A stretch of DNA of 64,000 bases from Lineus longissimus (taxonomy: Eukaryota > Nemertea > Pilidiophora > Heteronemertea > Lineidae): the NCBI RefSeq assembly GCF_910592395.1, contig NC_088315.1, positions 14,865,808 to 14,929,807 of the forward strand, given 5' to 3'. Below, in pieces: positions 1 through 11,499 of this stretch. The position numbers were made by a program, and so were the translations under genes. Every line of letters starts with the position of its first letter. Position 1 is the first letter of the stretch. The notes under the pieces were generated by a model. That model searched no databases. It was not told the origin of the DNA and worked only from the letters and a program-made list of their open reading frames with translations.

Positions 1-518
1 CTAGTAGGCTTTTCCTCGGCGGATTCCTCTCCAACTACGCGGGCGACTATACTCTCTGCAACATAGTATCCCTTGCGGAATAGTGAGAGCTCCTCTGCAA
101 TACCCGTCAGGATAGCGTTCTGCTGTTCCACAAGCTTAAGATACTTCGGCTGGAACGTAGATGCGGTGTTGAGAAACTCCTGCTCAACTTTCTGCTGCTT
201 CATCGTGCCTGGTGCCGCCTGCTGTGCGCTGGCTTTACGTTTTGAGCTACATGTTGTTGAAGTTGAAGGCTTAGGAGGGTTAGCGCTTTGAACACTTGCA
301 TCATCCCTGTGATCGGGACTATGTTTGAAATCAACCTGTTCATAATCAAAGTATCCTGCTGCCCCAAAATCATCATTGTCATCGTCTTCAAACATAAGCC
401 TGCCAAGGGCTGCAGGCCCATCAGACGTTTTGGACTTCAAACGAATGATGTTTGATGGTGTAACAATGCAGTTTGGTTTTATTGCCCCTCCGGAGGAAAA
501 TACAACACATTGAATTCT
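1..518 (-). CDS. Open reading frame running off the left edge, unknown protein (partial)
   Basis: On the minus strand one frame stays open from about 518 to base 1, without a start or a stop inside the window, so it is a partial internal or 3' exon. Its product has an acidic Asp-rich patch in the middle, then a Ser/Thr/Lys linker (motif SSKRKASAQQ), then a Gln/Leu/Glu-rich stretch (KYLKLVEQQNAILTGIAEEL) that should form an amphipathic coiled coil. This layout is common in the tails of Myb/SANT-like accessory proteins of DNA transposons, but no DNA-binding domain is visible here and I do not recognise the family. The upstream end overlaps another minus-strand reading frame (479-808) and the splice between them was not resolved. 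Confidence 0.4.
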
Positions 519-808
519 TCACATAGCTTACAAAATGTTGAGCCTTTCAGTTCTGATTCACTGTCGGCTCCGATGCCAGAAATGTCATTCTTCCTCGTTA
601 TTGTACGAAAGTCAAACTTCCTCAAGAACACTGGGACTGAGATCGAGGAGCCTTCTGTTCCCAGGACACGACCAATTACTGTCTTCTCCCACTTAACCGA
701 GCGCCAGGAAAATTTCTCGAAAATAAATAAGTCCAGAAACATGGCAGTCTGCAGTTTTTTATCGGTGCGTTGCAAACATTTAATATGGCAGCCAATTATA
801 GTGATCAA
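479..808 (-). CDS. Hypothetical minus-strand ORF, possible exon
   Basis: A 109-residue frame ends in TAA at 479. The product is mixed in composition and contains RSVKWEKTVIGRVLGTEGSS. I recognise no family. A GTAAGC donor-like site within it (near 530) could join it to the frame that continues to the left edge. The stretch encoding RSVKWEKTV recurs on the plus strand near 22103-22132, which suggests repeat-derived DNA rather than a unique gene. Confidence 0.25.
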   Translation of the reverse strand: MITIIGCHIKCLQRTDKKLQTAMFLDLFIFEKFSWRSVKWEKTVIGRVLGTEGSSISVPVFLRKFDFRTITRKNDISGIGADSESELKGSTFCKLCEEFNVLYFPPEGQ

Positions 809-950
809 TGGTTATAGGAAGACAACCTTGTAAATGTTGTCAATTCAATAACGCCTGGTCGCGGCCAGGGCCAGTAATCCCTGTAGTCAGGGTGATGATC
901 ATTGAAGTTACATAAGTCTATTACAAATCCATGTAAATGGTTGACCGATC

Positions 951-1055
951 AAGAAGATTGACCTTATCGAGACATACCAATTTGAGCATGCTATAGGATT
1001 ACGTCCTGCTGAAACTGCGACATCCTTTGCTAGACACCACCGCATTCCAAAATGA
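951..1055 (+). pseudogene. Fragment of pogo-like transposase N-terminal helix-turn-helix exon
   Basis: The frame starting at 951 encodes KIDLIETYQFEHAIGLRPAE and then ATATSFARHHRI before TGA at 1053. It aligns with the N-terminal HTH part of the intact pogo-like gene at 5618-7960 (RLDYVDTFRLHHAMGIA, then RSFAVHHRIHP) and is nearly identical at the DNA level to 19673-19772. Only this exon piece is present; the matching intron piece lies 2.7 kb away at 3715. It is an isolated fossil, with no function inferred. Confidence 0.7.
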
Positions 1056-1434
1056 TTCTGCAACATTTTAGGCCAAATGCCTATGGGCCTGATTGCGTCT
1101 ATTTCCCCAGTCATTCTAGAACATGTATATTGATGGATATAGGCAAAAATATATACAGGCCTATTTTTATATCCTGGTGGTGACCAGCTAATGTAATGCA
1201 ATGCTTACAGTATTCAGTTGATTTTTATTTGAGATGATACTGATTTAGCATTAGAGTGGTCTTTGAATTAAAGACGTATGCATGTTATAGATTTTTGGTA
1301 GCATGTAATTACTATTCCTACATGAACCAGTCAAGGGCCCAGGGTAAACAGACCCAGAACTGTTTGCACTAGTATTGACCAAGTTCTAAATTAAAAGATG
1401 TGGTTTACTGAAACTGGAATGTTTGTTGTTTTTA

Positions 1435-2921
1435 TTATACCTCCATACGTCTCTCCTCAAATGTCTTTTCGGCCTGCATCCGTTTTTCCTCGAGTGCCAA
1501 GAATTTATTATCACTTTCGATCTGACTTCTTGAGAAAGCCTCGATGAACTGGTTGGCCTGCTTTTCGACCCGACTCTTCTTCGTCCTCTCATTTCCACCC
1601 TGAGTGTCTTTGCGTTTGCCAGCCTGAGTTTTTGGGGGTGCGCCTACAGCTGCAGGTTTTGGTGTACCGGTACCCTTGGCTTTATGAACAACTCTGCGTT
1701 CTGTAATTGAGCTACCATCATCATCGTCTGAAAATTTGGAAGCAAAATGTATTTAAAACGGCCATGATTTCAGTGTATTGAATATTATTTTCAGAAGTAA
1801 GTTTTGTTTTGATGCTGGTATACATATCCCCATACAGATCTTGATCTACTTCATTCTTTGCCATTGTTATATTCTACTCCGACAAGAGTTTGATGTACGT
1901 AATGTATATTTTTACTATTGGTACAATAAACTAATTTGAAATCTGAAATTTTATCTGAGAGTGATGTACATTTTTCAGTAATCAGGGTAATTTGCATAGA
2001 TACAAACCTGTATCCCCGAGGTTTCCGAGACCGCTGAAAAATCTAGATCTGGCAGTGTATCTATTTCGTCATCATCATGCATGTCACGGTCACTCGCAGT
2101 TTCTGTTTCTGTGTCTGTAAAGGAATGAAATCACTTGTGTCACAAATAACTTTAAAGTTTTGGCATGTTTGGAAAATTGAAAAGTAGCTGGCGGCTTGGT
2201 CGTTCAATCAACAGTCAAATGAAAGTTGTAACTGCATCAGGCAATACCAAGAATTAATAATGAAGGTGTAGCGCCTACCCCAACCAAGACGAGCACAGTT
2301 ACACGCCCTTGGGTATAAAATGAACGCAAAGCTACTGTAGACTTCCAGGGCAGCGAATAAAAAATAATTGTAACGCAATGACTTTATATCATAGGCCCTA
2401 ATTACATGCACTAGGCCTAATCAAATGCAGATTGTTGAAGTTAAGGCACCTCATGAGGGACCAGTACCTTTTATTTCATTTGACTCACCATCTGGGATGT
2501 CCAGCATGTCTTGTTCATGTTGTTGATCCTGATCGTCATCCCCTCCCGTTGTGTGGTGGAGGACTGGCGGTACCGAATTAGGCCTCTTACCGATCACCTG
2601 ATCGACTTTCTCAAAAAACCGCCAAGGGTTAATAAGGCGCCCTCCACCGCCGGACGTATTGAACTTTTTCTTTTCTGAGCGGTATCGCTCCTTTAGGCGT
2701 TTAACCTTCGACTGACACGCCTCAGCGTCCCCGTCATACCCTCTTCGGGTCATTGCATCGGATATTTTCTTGAAAACTTTGCTGATATGACGAGTCCCCT
2801 CTAACTGCCGCTGTATTTGGTACCCCCCCCCCCCCCCCCCAGGCCAAATTTCGATCAGATCTTCAGTCTCTGAGTCGCTCCAGCTCAAACCGCGACCAAC
2901 TTCAACCGCACCAGCAGCCAT
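1435..2921 (-). CDS. Myb/SANT-like DNA-binding protein, transposon accessory type, spliced
   Basis: Exon 1 (2489-2921) starts at an ATG and encodes a trihelix Myb/SANT-like domain: WSDSETEDLIEIW near residue 14, then KVFKKISDAMTRRGY and CQSKVKRLKERYRSEKKKF, closing with NPWRFFEKVDQVIG. Such proteins bind transposon ends or are host trihelix factors. The donor GTGAGT at 2488 leaves phase 1 and joins an acidic exon 2 (2008-2114) in frame. Exon 3 (1435-1727) carries a basic linker and a coiled coil ending FEERRMEV-stop, but its best frame is one base out of phase with exon 2, so a small missed exon or a frameshift is likely. A run of about 19 C at 2822 gives a poly-Gly insert between helices 1 and 2, probably slippage damage. 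No transposase partner is adjacent. Confidence 0.6.
2822..2840. repeat. Homopolymer C tract inside a coding exon
   Basis: About 19 consecutive C on the plus strand interrupt the Myb/SANT exon and encode extra glycines on the minus strand. Its exact length is prone to sequencing and replication slippage. Confidence 0.9.
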
Positions 2922-3055
2922 TGGAAGTAAATAACGGGCACAAAATCGAGATCAATCAAGCAAAACACTCCTGTCATCTATGCGCGCAATCTATATGATT
3001 CTGCCGCGTGTTTTCATGAATTGCTATATACCGCACTACTCGATTTTAGTACCGT

Positions 3056-3499
3056 GAGACAAGACCACTAATGAATATTCATAGGTTGGAGGGTCGAGGC
3101 CTATCAATTAGACGAGTGCATGTTTTCAACTCTCAAGTACATATTTGGAGAGGTATTGAAAAAATATTTGCTGTGGCAAGTCTACAGATATAAAGAAATT
3201 ATTTGATGAAAAAATTAATTTCGAATTTTGCTAATTTGGTAATAGGGGGCGTGTTTTGAGTTTTTCTGTCAGTTGGCTGAAAAGAGTGGAAATATCAAAG
3301 TCTGTCTAATTTGTCGATTATCAAAAAATTTCCGTGGTCAATCACCAGTTTTATTTTTCACCATTAACTTGCCCGACTGTCCGGAATAACATAATCTAAA
3401 TTTCAGATTCACAACCGCACGCAGTATTTGATGCGTCGCGGTCAAACATTGACAATTTAACTGCTAAAAGGCTTAAAAAATCAATTGTGGTCTTGTCTC
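3056..3499. mobile_element. 444-bp MITE, copy A, with 4-bp target duplication
   Basis: The ends are inverted repeats (gagacaagaccac at the left, gtggtcttgtctc at the right). The element is flanked by direct ccgt at 3052-3055 and 3500-3503. A second copy of 420 bp lies at 38022-38441, flanked by its own 4-bp duplication aaga. There is no coding capacity. A 4-bp duplication fits non-autonomous relatives of Chapaev, Sola or Ginger elements; the superfamily is not settled. Confidence 0.85.
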
Positions 3500-3714
3500 C
3501 CGTGCGCAAAGTGACTCGAGGCCAGATTGGTTCTACACTAGAGATTAAGCGTCTTGAAGTGGCTCCAACCCGCCTCAAGTGACTCGAGACTGCAGTGCCT
3601 CGGGTCAGGTCACTTGGAGACGGTTCTGATTTCGTTCTACACGTTAAAAATTATCCTGACCCGCCTCGAGCTGGCTCGAAGCCGGTTCCAACTGTCCTCG
3701 TGTAGAACGGGCTA

Positions 3715-4085
3715 TTTAGACGTTGGATAAGCACACAGGATGACTTGTTGCCCTCCGAGATATATCAACTCCAGACCATAGACGACGGAGGAGACAACAG
3801 CAACGCGGCACTGATACACAAGGTAGTATTTCTTCAAGCATTATATTCCTCGCTAAATGAATTTCCTTCTTTGTTGGCCTATACCGACTGGAATAAGTCC
3901 GCTTCTGTGTCATGGACGTAAGAATAAGTCGCATGATACATCAACGTGACTGACCCTGACCATGCCTTTAACAATATCAGTGTTATTGTTCCTGGGAACT
4001 TTATTCCTAGGACTATAATTTCGTGGTCATCGCCAATCCATATTTCCTAAGATGTTAAGCGTGTTAGCTTTTTTAAATAGATGGT
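3715..4085 (+). repeat. Pogo-like transposon intron fragment
   Basis: This stretch closely matches 19787-20157, which in pogo-like copy 2 lies just upstream of the CENP-B-type exon. Here the match stops before the exon and no transposase follows, so it is a truncated piece of the same family. Confidence 0.7.
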
Positions 4086-4389
4086 CAGCTTTGGAATCTG
4101 CACCTGAAAATATATGGAATGCACATCATTGAAATGATAAAATGTACGTGCAAAACAATTCAAAACAAGTGATCTTCAAAGCCAGGCTACTTTCACCTCA
4201 TTGGTTTGGCACAGTCGGTATTTGGAACAGTTATCTTAGGAGGACAGCTCCATTAGGCTATCTGGAATGTTTTAGCAATGGCCGGATGCTGGTGCCCCCA
4301 ATTGACACGGACACACTGCCAAACCAAGGTTTGATAGATGTCATATTGGCCATTTGTTTGCCTCTACTTTCCTACTGGTCAAATCTTAC

Positions 4390-4760
4390 CTTTGTCTGAT
4401 TGGAGCGCCGCTAAACCCCTTAGGGCGTTCTCCCGTATCTTTGCGGCTTTGGCTTTCGTGCTGTCTTTCTTCTCAGCTACCGCTGTCTTCTTTGTCTCGG
4501 CAGTCATGTCCACCTCCCTCAATACATCCACCAATTCCTGTAGAAGCTGCAGCAGTTCATAGTAATCTTCATCCACGCCCGACCTGAAGAGAACACATTT
4601 AAAGTTTAGATAATTCGAATCGATTATGCCAGGTCGTATCCCCCCACAACCACGCACGCACACACCCACCCACCTCTTCGAGTAGCTCTCCCCGATGGCA
4701 TGCAGGGTATGACTGTCCTTCTGACGAATGTCTCCTTCGCACACCACCCTCTTTCCTCCT
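4390..4760 (-). CDS. Coiled-coil exons of a Myb/SANT-type accessory gene (partial)
   Basis: Two minus-strand exons join in phase: an upstream exon ending at 4674 (GESYSKR, donor GTGGGT) and a downstream exon 4390-4583 that begins SGVDEDYYELLQLLQELVDV and continues into a Lys/Ala/Glu-rich helix. The downstream exon has a canonical acceptor (ttcag) and donor (GTAAGA). The pattern, a short acidic Leu-rich helix followed by a charged coiled coil, resembles tails of Myb/SANT-like transposon proteins. The DNA-binding exon was not found with certainty; the frame at 8130-8345 is one candidate, but the whole pogo-like gene lies between. Confidence 0.45.
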
Positions 4761-5034
4761 CAGCTCAGTGGTCTTTAAAGATAAACCATCACTGGACAAT
4801 CAAGCATTTTTCTGGCTCTGGGGGCTGACCGTTTGAAATGATTACAAAACATTTTACTCACTCAGAACAAAGATGATCTATTTTCCCGTCGGTCGAGATA
4901 CTGCGTTCGAACGGTTGGAAATTTGCATATGACGTCATATCTTTGCGTTATCGGTTAAGTTAACGTTTGTCGTTTGGCTGCGAAACCTCCCTAGTATGTC
5001 ATAAAATTCTACCGTCTTCCCCTGTTTCTTCATT

Positions 5035-5150
5035 GATAAATACTCTAATCTCCCACTTACCTGTCCCATTTCCAAACCCTATCGCAAGTGACTAAGTCCG
5101 AATATTGCTAATTTTGGTTGGGGCAGAGCTCAATTTATGGAACAGCCTGG
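5035..5150 (+). repeat. Inverted partner of the 8130-8345 sequence
   Basis: The block atactctaatctcccactta and the dozen bases after it recur exactly, in opposite orientation, at 8225-8258. Weaker similarity continues for about 120 bp. The two blocks face inward around pogo-like copy 1. They could be subterminal inverted repeats of that transposon or two opposed copies of an older coding fragment (both encode YSNLPLTCPI). Confidence 0.6.
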
Positions 5151-5617
5151 AGTAGTGACATGACAATGGACACTGTAAGGCTTTACGACAATCTTGCCTA
5201 GTCACGTAGTCGTTTACGTGTACTGCGGCTGGGCGACCGGGGCAATTAGGGTCACGGTTTCGTAACAGCTCAAGATCACTGTGGCGATTCGTTCACCATT
5301 TAACACACTGTATTTACACAATGGGAGTTACTACAACCGATCAATTGCCCAATGGAATAAGGGTGATTATAGAAGAGTCCTGGCTATTCTGCAGTTAAGC
5401 AGTGAAGTGGTCTAGGAACACCCACAAGGAGTCTTTAAACTGTGATCGGGCCTGATTGTTGATTTCATCACCTGTAGTTAAAAAGAGTGGCCTCGTCTTT
5501 GACATGGAAGGGTAAAGTCACTAGATTGGAACTGGGACGAAAGAACAGGGTGATCTACTGCCTGATAATGGGCATTAAAGAAAAAATTGAACAGAAGATT
5601 AACATTCTGATAAGGTT

Positions 5618-7960
5618 TTATTCATCATGAAAGTCAACATCAGCGTCATCAGGGTCAAACTCAAGCTCATCATTAACCTCTTCAAGTTCCCCATCTGCTG
5701 GATGCGGGATCACTGGGTCGTCATTCCCGTCCGGAAGAAGTCCACTTAGTCTCCACCCACTGACTATCACTTGGAATGCCACTCTTTCCCAGGCGAGACT
5801 GACCATACGTACTACTTCCTGGCGGGAAATCTGATCACAGTGTCCATCATCTTCGGTATGTCCAATCTTCCAGGCTTTCCACACCAATCTGAGATGACAT
5901 TTAAAACTGCGATTTACAGTTAAGTCCAAAGGTTGCAAAATTGAAGTGCATCGTCCAGGAATGAACGAATCCTGTCCATTTTGCCGCGGAATTTCCTCCG
6001 TAAACAGATGATGTCTATGGGCAGGGTAGCGATCCAAGATGAGGAGAAAGGTTGCTCCGGCAATAAATGGCACAACAATGGCTTGCAACCATTCGATCAA
6101 TGACTGATGTCTTGCCCAGCCATTCGGAGTACATGTAACCTAAGATTAAAACGTTTCGTTTAGAAATAAAGAATAAATCGGTGCAATTCATGAAAATGTA
6201 TGACTCATTCTCCGATTGTATTGTTGCTCAGCCAGCTGATAGCTTTGGGAAATGGTTTCAAAGATCAACGTACTGCAATGATTCTAAAAATAGAACAGGA
6301 TTCGTAAAAAGACCATTAAACACGAGGAGCAGGCAGATCATAGAGCTAGCTCCATTGGCAGTTGAAGATGATATGGTCATCTAACAGCTAATAAACCAGG
6401 ATTAGTTAATGAAAAGGTTTACTTACTCGCACGTTCTGGGGAGCATGGGCTCGCAGTTCTGCAATAACTTCGCCTTCAGTATCCAAGCCCCTAAAGTTGA
6501 CCTCAGCTGGTAGTTTTCGTCCATCGCTGGAGACGGTCAAGGTTACCGTGGCCAAGGTTACCGTGCATCCAATCTTCCCGTTCCCTCTTGAGGATCTGAT
6601 GTCGATCGAATGTGATCCTGTTGTAGCCATTGTGGTTTTCGGCACCATGTCAAAGTTGACAAATGTTTCATCCATGTTGATGATCACATGGAATTTTCCA
6701 TTTTGGATGATTTGAGACGTTTCCCTACGATAGACGGCCGCTATTTCCATAGCGTTGTCGGGGAGGGTTCGCGTGTCCTTATTCTTTCTTCGATGGCTTA
6801 TTCTTTTTCTGAAAGGAAAAGGAGACCACTTTTAGCTTTGAAAAACGTAGCTTACTCCCCCATTACTGTCCATTTCTTGGTCATTGGGCCCATTATTCCA
6901 TTATGGCAGAACAAAAGTTGTGAGAGAACCCAACCCAAGTGAGATACCAATTTACGAAATGGCTTCGTTGTTTTTACCTTTCTTTGAATCGGGTCAGCCA
7001 GTGATCTGACGCTCGGAAATCCTGATTGCGAGGCCTTTGCGCTCTCGTCTGCTGCCTTTGTTCCTCCGTCAGATTAGTCCACCATTGTCTGTATTCTCTG
7101 GCTGCTTGTGACTGGAGATCGATCCCGGATACTGGAATTCCATGCTGGCGGCGTTGAATAAACCAGTCGTTGAGCTGATTTTCCATGTCTGCCCAAAACG
7201 CTGAAAAGGACAAACGGTAGGCCTATCAAGCAGACGGTGAAGGGATGAATCGGAGGGGGAGAAGAGTAGAGTATGCCTGAAATCTAAGAAGAGTCCCTGA
7301 ATAATGTCGAACTATGGATAAAACCTCATTTCACAGTGAAAGCCTGAACTCACTCTCGCGCGTTTGCGCCGCGTTTTCACCGAGGCGCGGAAATCAATTG
7401 TTATTCATTAGGTGAACAAAGGATTCCCCGCCCGGCGGTGAAAATGCGGCGGAAAAACGCGTCAGTGAGTACAGGCCTTAATCTTATGGGCCTACTTCAC
7501 TTAAAATTGTACATCTTTCGTAAATTCCTGACAAAAATGAGTTACCTTGTTCATCATTGCCATGCTGCCGAATCCTCCGCCGTCTCCTCTCAATTTGGGT
7601 GCACCTGTCGCGGCGTTCCGACATCTCTTCATACTGGTCTAGCCATCTTGAGAATGTCCTTGGATGGATGCGGTGATGTACGGCAAAAGAACGACAAGAC
7701 CGGGCATGCGCAATGCCCATCGCATGGTGCAGCCTAAAAGTATCCACGTAGTCCAAACGCTGATTCAAGCTGTAGCCATGTAGATGTCTCCTTTCTTGGC
7801 CTTCGTTAGCCGCACCATTATTACCTCCGTCGTCACCACCATCACCATGCCCACCATTACCGCCACCATCACCGTCGTCACCGTTATCCATCGAATTCAC
7901 GACCCAAAATCCAATGGCAAAGCAAAAAATCCAAAACAAACGCATCTCGTCGATTAACAA
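5618..7960 (-). CDS. Pogo/Tigger-like DDE transposase, copy 1, apparently intact
   Basis: Four minus-strand exons (7546-7960, 6978-7200, 6427-6808, 5618-6139) join through GT-AG introns with phases 1, 2 and 0, giving one frame of 513 codons. Exon 1 holds an N-terminal hydrophobic segment (RLFWIFCFAIGFWVVNSM), an Asp/Gly/Asn linker and a helix-turn-helix (GYSLNQRLDYVDTFRLHHAM). Exon 2 is a CENP-B/Tc5-type DNA-binding domain (WADMENQLNDWF to HWLTRFKER). The catalytic acids are visible in NMDETFVNFDM, in LLILDRYPAH, and in the third position of SILQPLDLTVNRSFK, the D,D,D pattern of pogo-group transposases. An acidic tail follows. It would cut and paste its own element in the nucleus. No stop or frameshift was seen. 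Translation could instead start at the Met after the hydrophobic segment. Confidence 0.8.
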
Positions 7961-8129
7961 ATCGAACCTCTGACAAAAACATCAATGAGTACACAAGAAC
8001 TGTCCAACTTCTCTTATACTGTTTTGGAGAATACGTAATTGTTATGTCACTGAGGTCATCCGTAACCTCACCCGATTAGGCCTAGTGTAATTCTTTGCCA
8101 GGCTCTGGGGTGTGACAAGGAAGTCGACA

Positions 8130-8345
8130 GAACAATTATAATATTGATCCAGGGCATTCTGTTTCCGACCATACCCCACCCCATTTTATTGGACTTAGGA
8201 TTTTCTGATGATTTTCCGGGTTCAGGAATGGGACAGGTAAGTGGGAGATTAGAGTATGTTCTGTGTTTTTCAATCAGCAGATTCAGTGCACGCTCCCTTG
8301 ATTCTTGGGTCCACGTGAACATCTTCGGTTTCAATCCTGACATTC
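8130..8345 (-). CDS. Possible Myb/SANT-like exon
   Basis: The minus-strand frame starts MSGLKPKMFTWTQESRERAL and continues LNLLIEKHRTYSNLPLTCPI. The FTWTQESRERALNLLIEKH start resembles helix 1 of Myb/SANT-like domains, but helices 2 and 3 are not recognisable. Part of it is duplicated in inverse orientation at 5035-5150. It may be a remnant of the gene whose tail lies at 4390-4760. Confidence 0.3.
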
Positions 8346-8419
8346 TGAAGTGAAATGGAAAACAGATATTTAGGCCAAAAACAAAAATACCTTTCAAAGT
8401 GTCAGGTGCCAAAATGCAT

Positions 8420-9380
8420 GGTAAGTTATTGGTATCAATTGATAGGCCAACCCCCTCAACTTCAGGCCCTTAAGCCAATAACAAATTGGTCTCTCTCCTC
8501 ATCCTTGACATCCACATATGCAGGCTAATCCAAACACAAACATAAACAATCTATAGTAATTAATTGTAATTATTCCTACGTGAACCTATTGTCTGCATTA
8601 TCATGGCAGGATTAGGCCTAGACCTAACCAACCTTCCAGTACAAAGGGGACACCATAATTGGACATTGCCCCCACCCGGACAATAATCAGGCCAAACATT
8701 TGAATCCCCTCCCCCCAATATTTGGCTTCGCATATCAAACATAAAATATTGACTGCGTGTTGTGAACATGAGAGGCAGAATCGACCACCGAGATGCCTTC
8801 AAATGAGCAATCTCGGCACTCGGCACTTGACGGCCTTAAAGTCCCCAAAAATTGACCCTCAAATGTCAGAAACCTCCCCCCCCCCCCCCCCACCTCCATC
8901 CAGGATGTTCCTAAACCTACGGCCCTGTGAGTATCCTCGTCCCATCCTATTCCTGGACATGTTCAGGGGCCTCTTGGCCTACTAGATCCCTGGCTAGACA
9001 TGCCCCCACCGGCCACCTGGTCCTCTATACTCATGAATGACATGATACTCCGTGATGACATTGCCATAGGCCTAGCAGTAGTAATCATGCCATGAGTTTG
9101 AAATGTTGCTGGCAAAAAGTGGCCCATTTTGTCAAAACACCCCATATAATCAGGCCACAATCCAATCATATTATGGCTATAGGAATGTATGACAACAATA
9201 AATTAGAACACACCTTAAAAATCTCCTTTGTATTTCTGACAAATGTTTTCAATGTTTTTACAATTTTTATTTGAGGCGTCTGCTACAATTCTTGTCAGGC
9301 AAGATCCGAAGCGGTTACAATAGGGAAACAACAGTAACAACAACAACAACATGCAGGTTTGGTTTTTCCAAGGTTTTATC
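8420..9380. other. Non-coding stretch
   Basis: No supportable gene. It holds several taggccta words, a poly-C run at about 8878-8892 and short open frames with poor composition. Confidence 0.6.
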
Positions 9381-9387
9381 TCTGTCC

Positions 9388-9789
9388 TACGGCAGCAGAT
9401 TAGTGCCATAAAAAATAAAATATTATCTCGTTATTACGAGATCTTTTCTCGTTATTACGAGATCTTTTCTCGTTATTACGAGATCTTTTCTCGTTATTAC
9501 GAGATGCGAAAGTGCACGCAACATCGAGGATTAAAGCTCAGGATCAAGCGCGGGAAAGGTCCGTACTTTATAGACCCATATATCATCATCGCGTAATAAC
9601 GAGATAACATCTCGTAATAACGAGAAAAGATCGTGTAGTAACGACATAACATCTCGTAATAACGAGAAAAGATCGCGTAATAACGAGAAAAGATCTCGTA
9701 ATAACGAGATAACATCGCGTAATAACGAGAAAAGATCTCGTAATAACGAGATGATATTTTATTTTTTATGGCACTAATCTGCTGCCGTA
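9388..9789. mobile_element. 402-bp palindromic element with ctcgttattacgag arrays
   Basis: The element has near-perfect terminal inverted repeats of about 55 bp beginning tacggcagcagattagtgcc. Direct ctgtcc copies lie on both sides (9382-9387 and 9790-9795); the element ends themselves begin and end in TA, so a TA duplication is an alternative reading. Inside each arm are tandem copies of the palindrome ctcgttattacgag, about four on the left and eight in opposite sense on the right, around a central unique stretch of about 90 bp (9505-9590). It has no coding capacity and should fold into a very long hairpin. Confidence 0.85.
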
Positions 9790-9795
9790 CTGTCC

Positions 9796-10523
9796 ATCTT
9801 GGTGTTAGTTTTACCTGCAGAATAAAACCTCTTCTTAGTTTCAGCCCAGGTTTTAGGTGTTTAGATAAAACCAGGTGTTGGTGTTAAACTAAAACCTCGA
9901 ATTAGTCTTATCCAGACATAGGTTTTTAGGAGTAGAAATTAAGAATAAAACTGACACTAACACCCAACACTAAAACCAAAACCAACTTTGAAATCACCCA
10001 TTGTACATGCTGTGTATACAAACTGCCGTGCAGACGACGACTATTCTTTCCCCCATCACCTCTCCTTTTACCGGAGACTATTGTCATTTGTATGGCATCC
10101 TGGTGAATCTATAAGGATTATAGTATCTAAATCTCAGCAGAATATGCCTCAAAATCGGATGTAAAACAGAAAAAACGAAAGGTTTTCAACGCACCAGACA
10201 GTCCTCAATGTTGGGCGGAACTGAACGTCAACAGAACATGATTCGCGGCACGTGCTAGGCGGGAACATTTCCGTTGAACAGTTGAAAGCTGAAGGAAACG
10301 CCCTTGTGAATGTTTTGGCGTTCAGCTGTATAAGAGGCGTTCAGGAGCTTTGGCATATTCCACTACCGTTCAACAAGTATTCGACGAAGTGTTGTCCGAA
10401 CGTCTTGAACATTATTCTAAACGTCCCGAGAACGCAGAAAATTGTTTGAACACAAACTGAACATACCTTGGCGTCATTTTGCCGTCAAATTCAGCTAAAT
10501 GTGTTCCCAGTTTTTAGAGTGTA
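9796..10523. other. Non-coding stretch
   Basis: 9830-9990 is rich in AAAACC/GGTTTT words in both orientations. 10200-10460 has repeated gaacgt/acgttc words. No gene is visible. Confidence 0.5.
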
Positions 10524-10669
10524 GACAGACCACAGTGTGTTCATATCTATGTCGTCTCAGAGAATGATAATAAAGTGTTGGAACTTGGTCGGCTCGACTC
10601 TGGAATGGTGAAATTTGAGCAACAGTCAGACACAGCATGCAAAAACTCCAAAAACTATTATATACCGAG

Positions 10670-11342
10670 CTACCTACTCTCAAATTACTGCTCATGTATC
10701 TAGTGTTCTCAAAATCGGATCACAAAATATAGTCATTTAAAGCGCACAAGAAAACCTAACGAGCACCAGTGATGTGACAAAATGGTGGAAAGCTATACAC
10801 CTTTCCAGAAATGGGGGGCTGAGTGTCCGAAATAGTGTTGTCATAAGGGGAAACTGGGCCTTGTGGTGGAGGGACAAAGGATATAGTCATGGTTGACCAA
10901 CACACTTGAATGCCTTTAATGACGGACAAGCGGGGAAAAGTTGGTTCCAATGCAAGCCACCAATTTCGGGAAGCATGTATATCATCCTGTAAGATCCGAC
11001 GTGAACACAGCCTGCTATGACGTCACAATAAACCAAATTTAGACACCCAACACCCTAACGCCCCTAACGGCCAAACAAGAAACTTGTTGCAACAATAGAT
11101 GTTGACCGGGTTCGAAATGTCCCGCCGGTTTGGAGTTAAGTAGAAGTACCGAAAGGGAGCGTGCCATATCTATTTTTGGTTTATTGTGACGTCATAGCAG
11201 GCCGTGCTAAATGATGATACAGCTTTTCGCCATTTTGTCACATCACTGGTGCTCCTTGGGTGGTTGGGTTTTTTGTGCGCTATTAATGACTATTTGATTT
11301 AGAGTACAATGGATACATGAGGAGTAATTTGAGGGTAAGTAG
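10670..11342. mobile_element. About 670-bp non-autonomous element inside the left Ginger TIR
   Basis: Its ends are inverted repeats of more than 100 bp (left ctacctactctcaaattact, right the diverged reverse). It interrupts the left TIR exactly where the right TIR is continuous. The left arm carries a further insert of about 190 bp (about 10793-10980), because the block cctgctatgacgtcacaata in the left arm is displaced relative to its inverted mate at 11178-11197. No ORF. Confidence 0.75.
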
Positions 11343-11499
11343 TGTTACGCTCCAACTCTATAATAGTGCCAACTCTGATGGACATGATTCCAACTTTGAT
11401 ATGCCAACTCCAATGGAGATAGATAAGTACTCAGCCGCAAGATGTCTCTACCCGGTGAACGGTTTGTTCCAACTCTAATATGCCAACTTTTCGAGAGTT

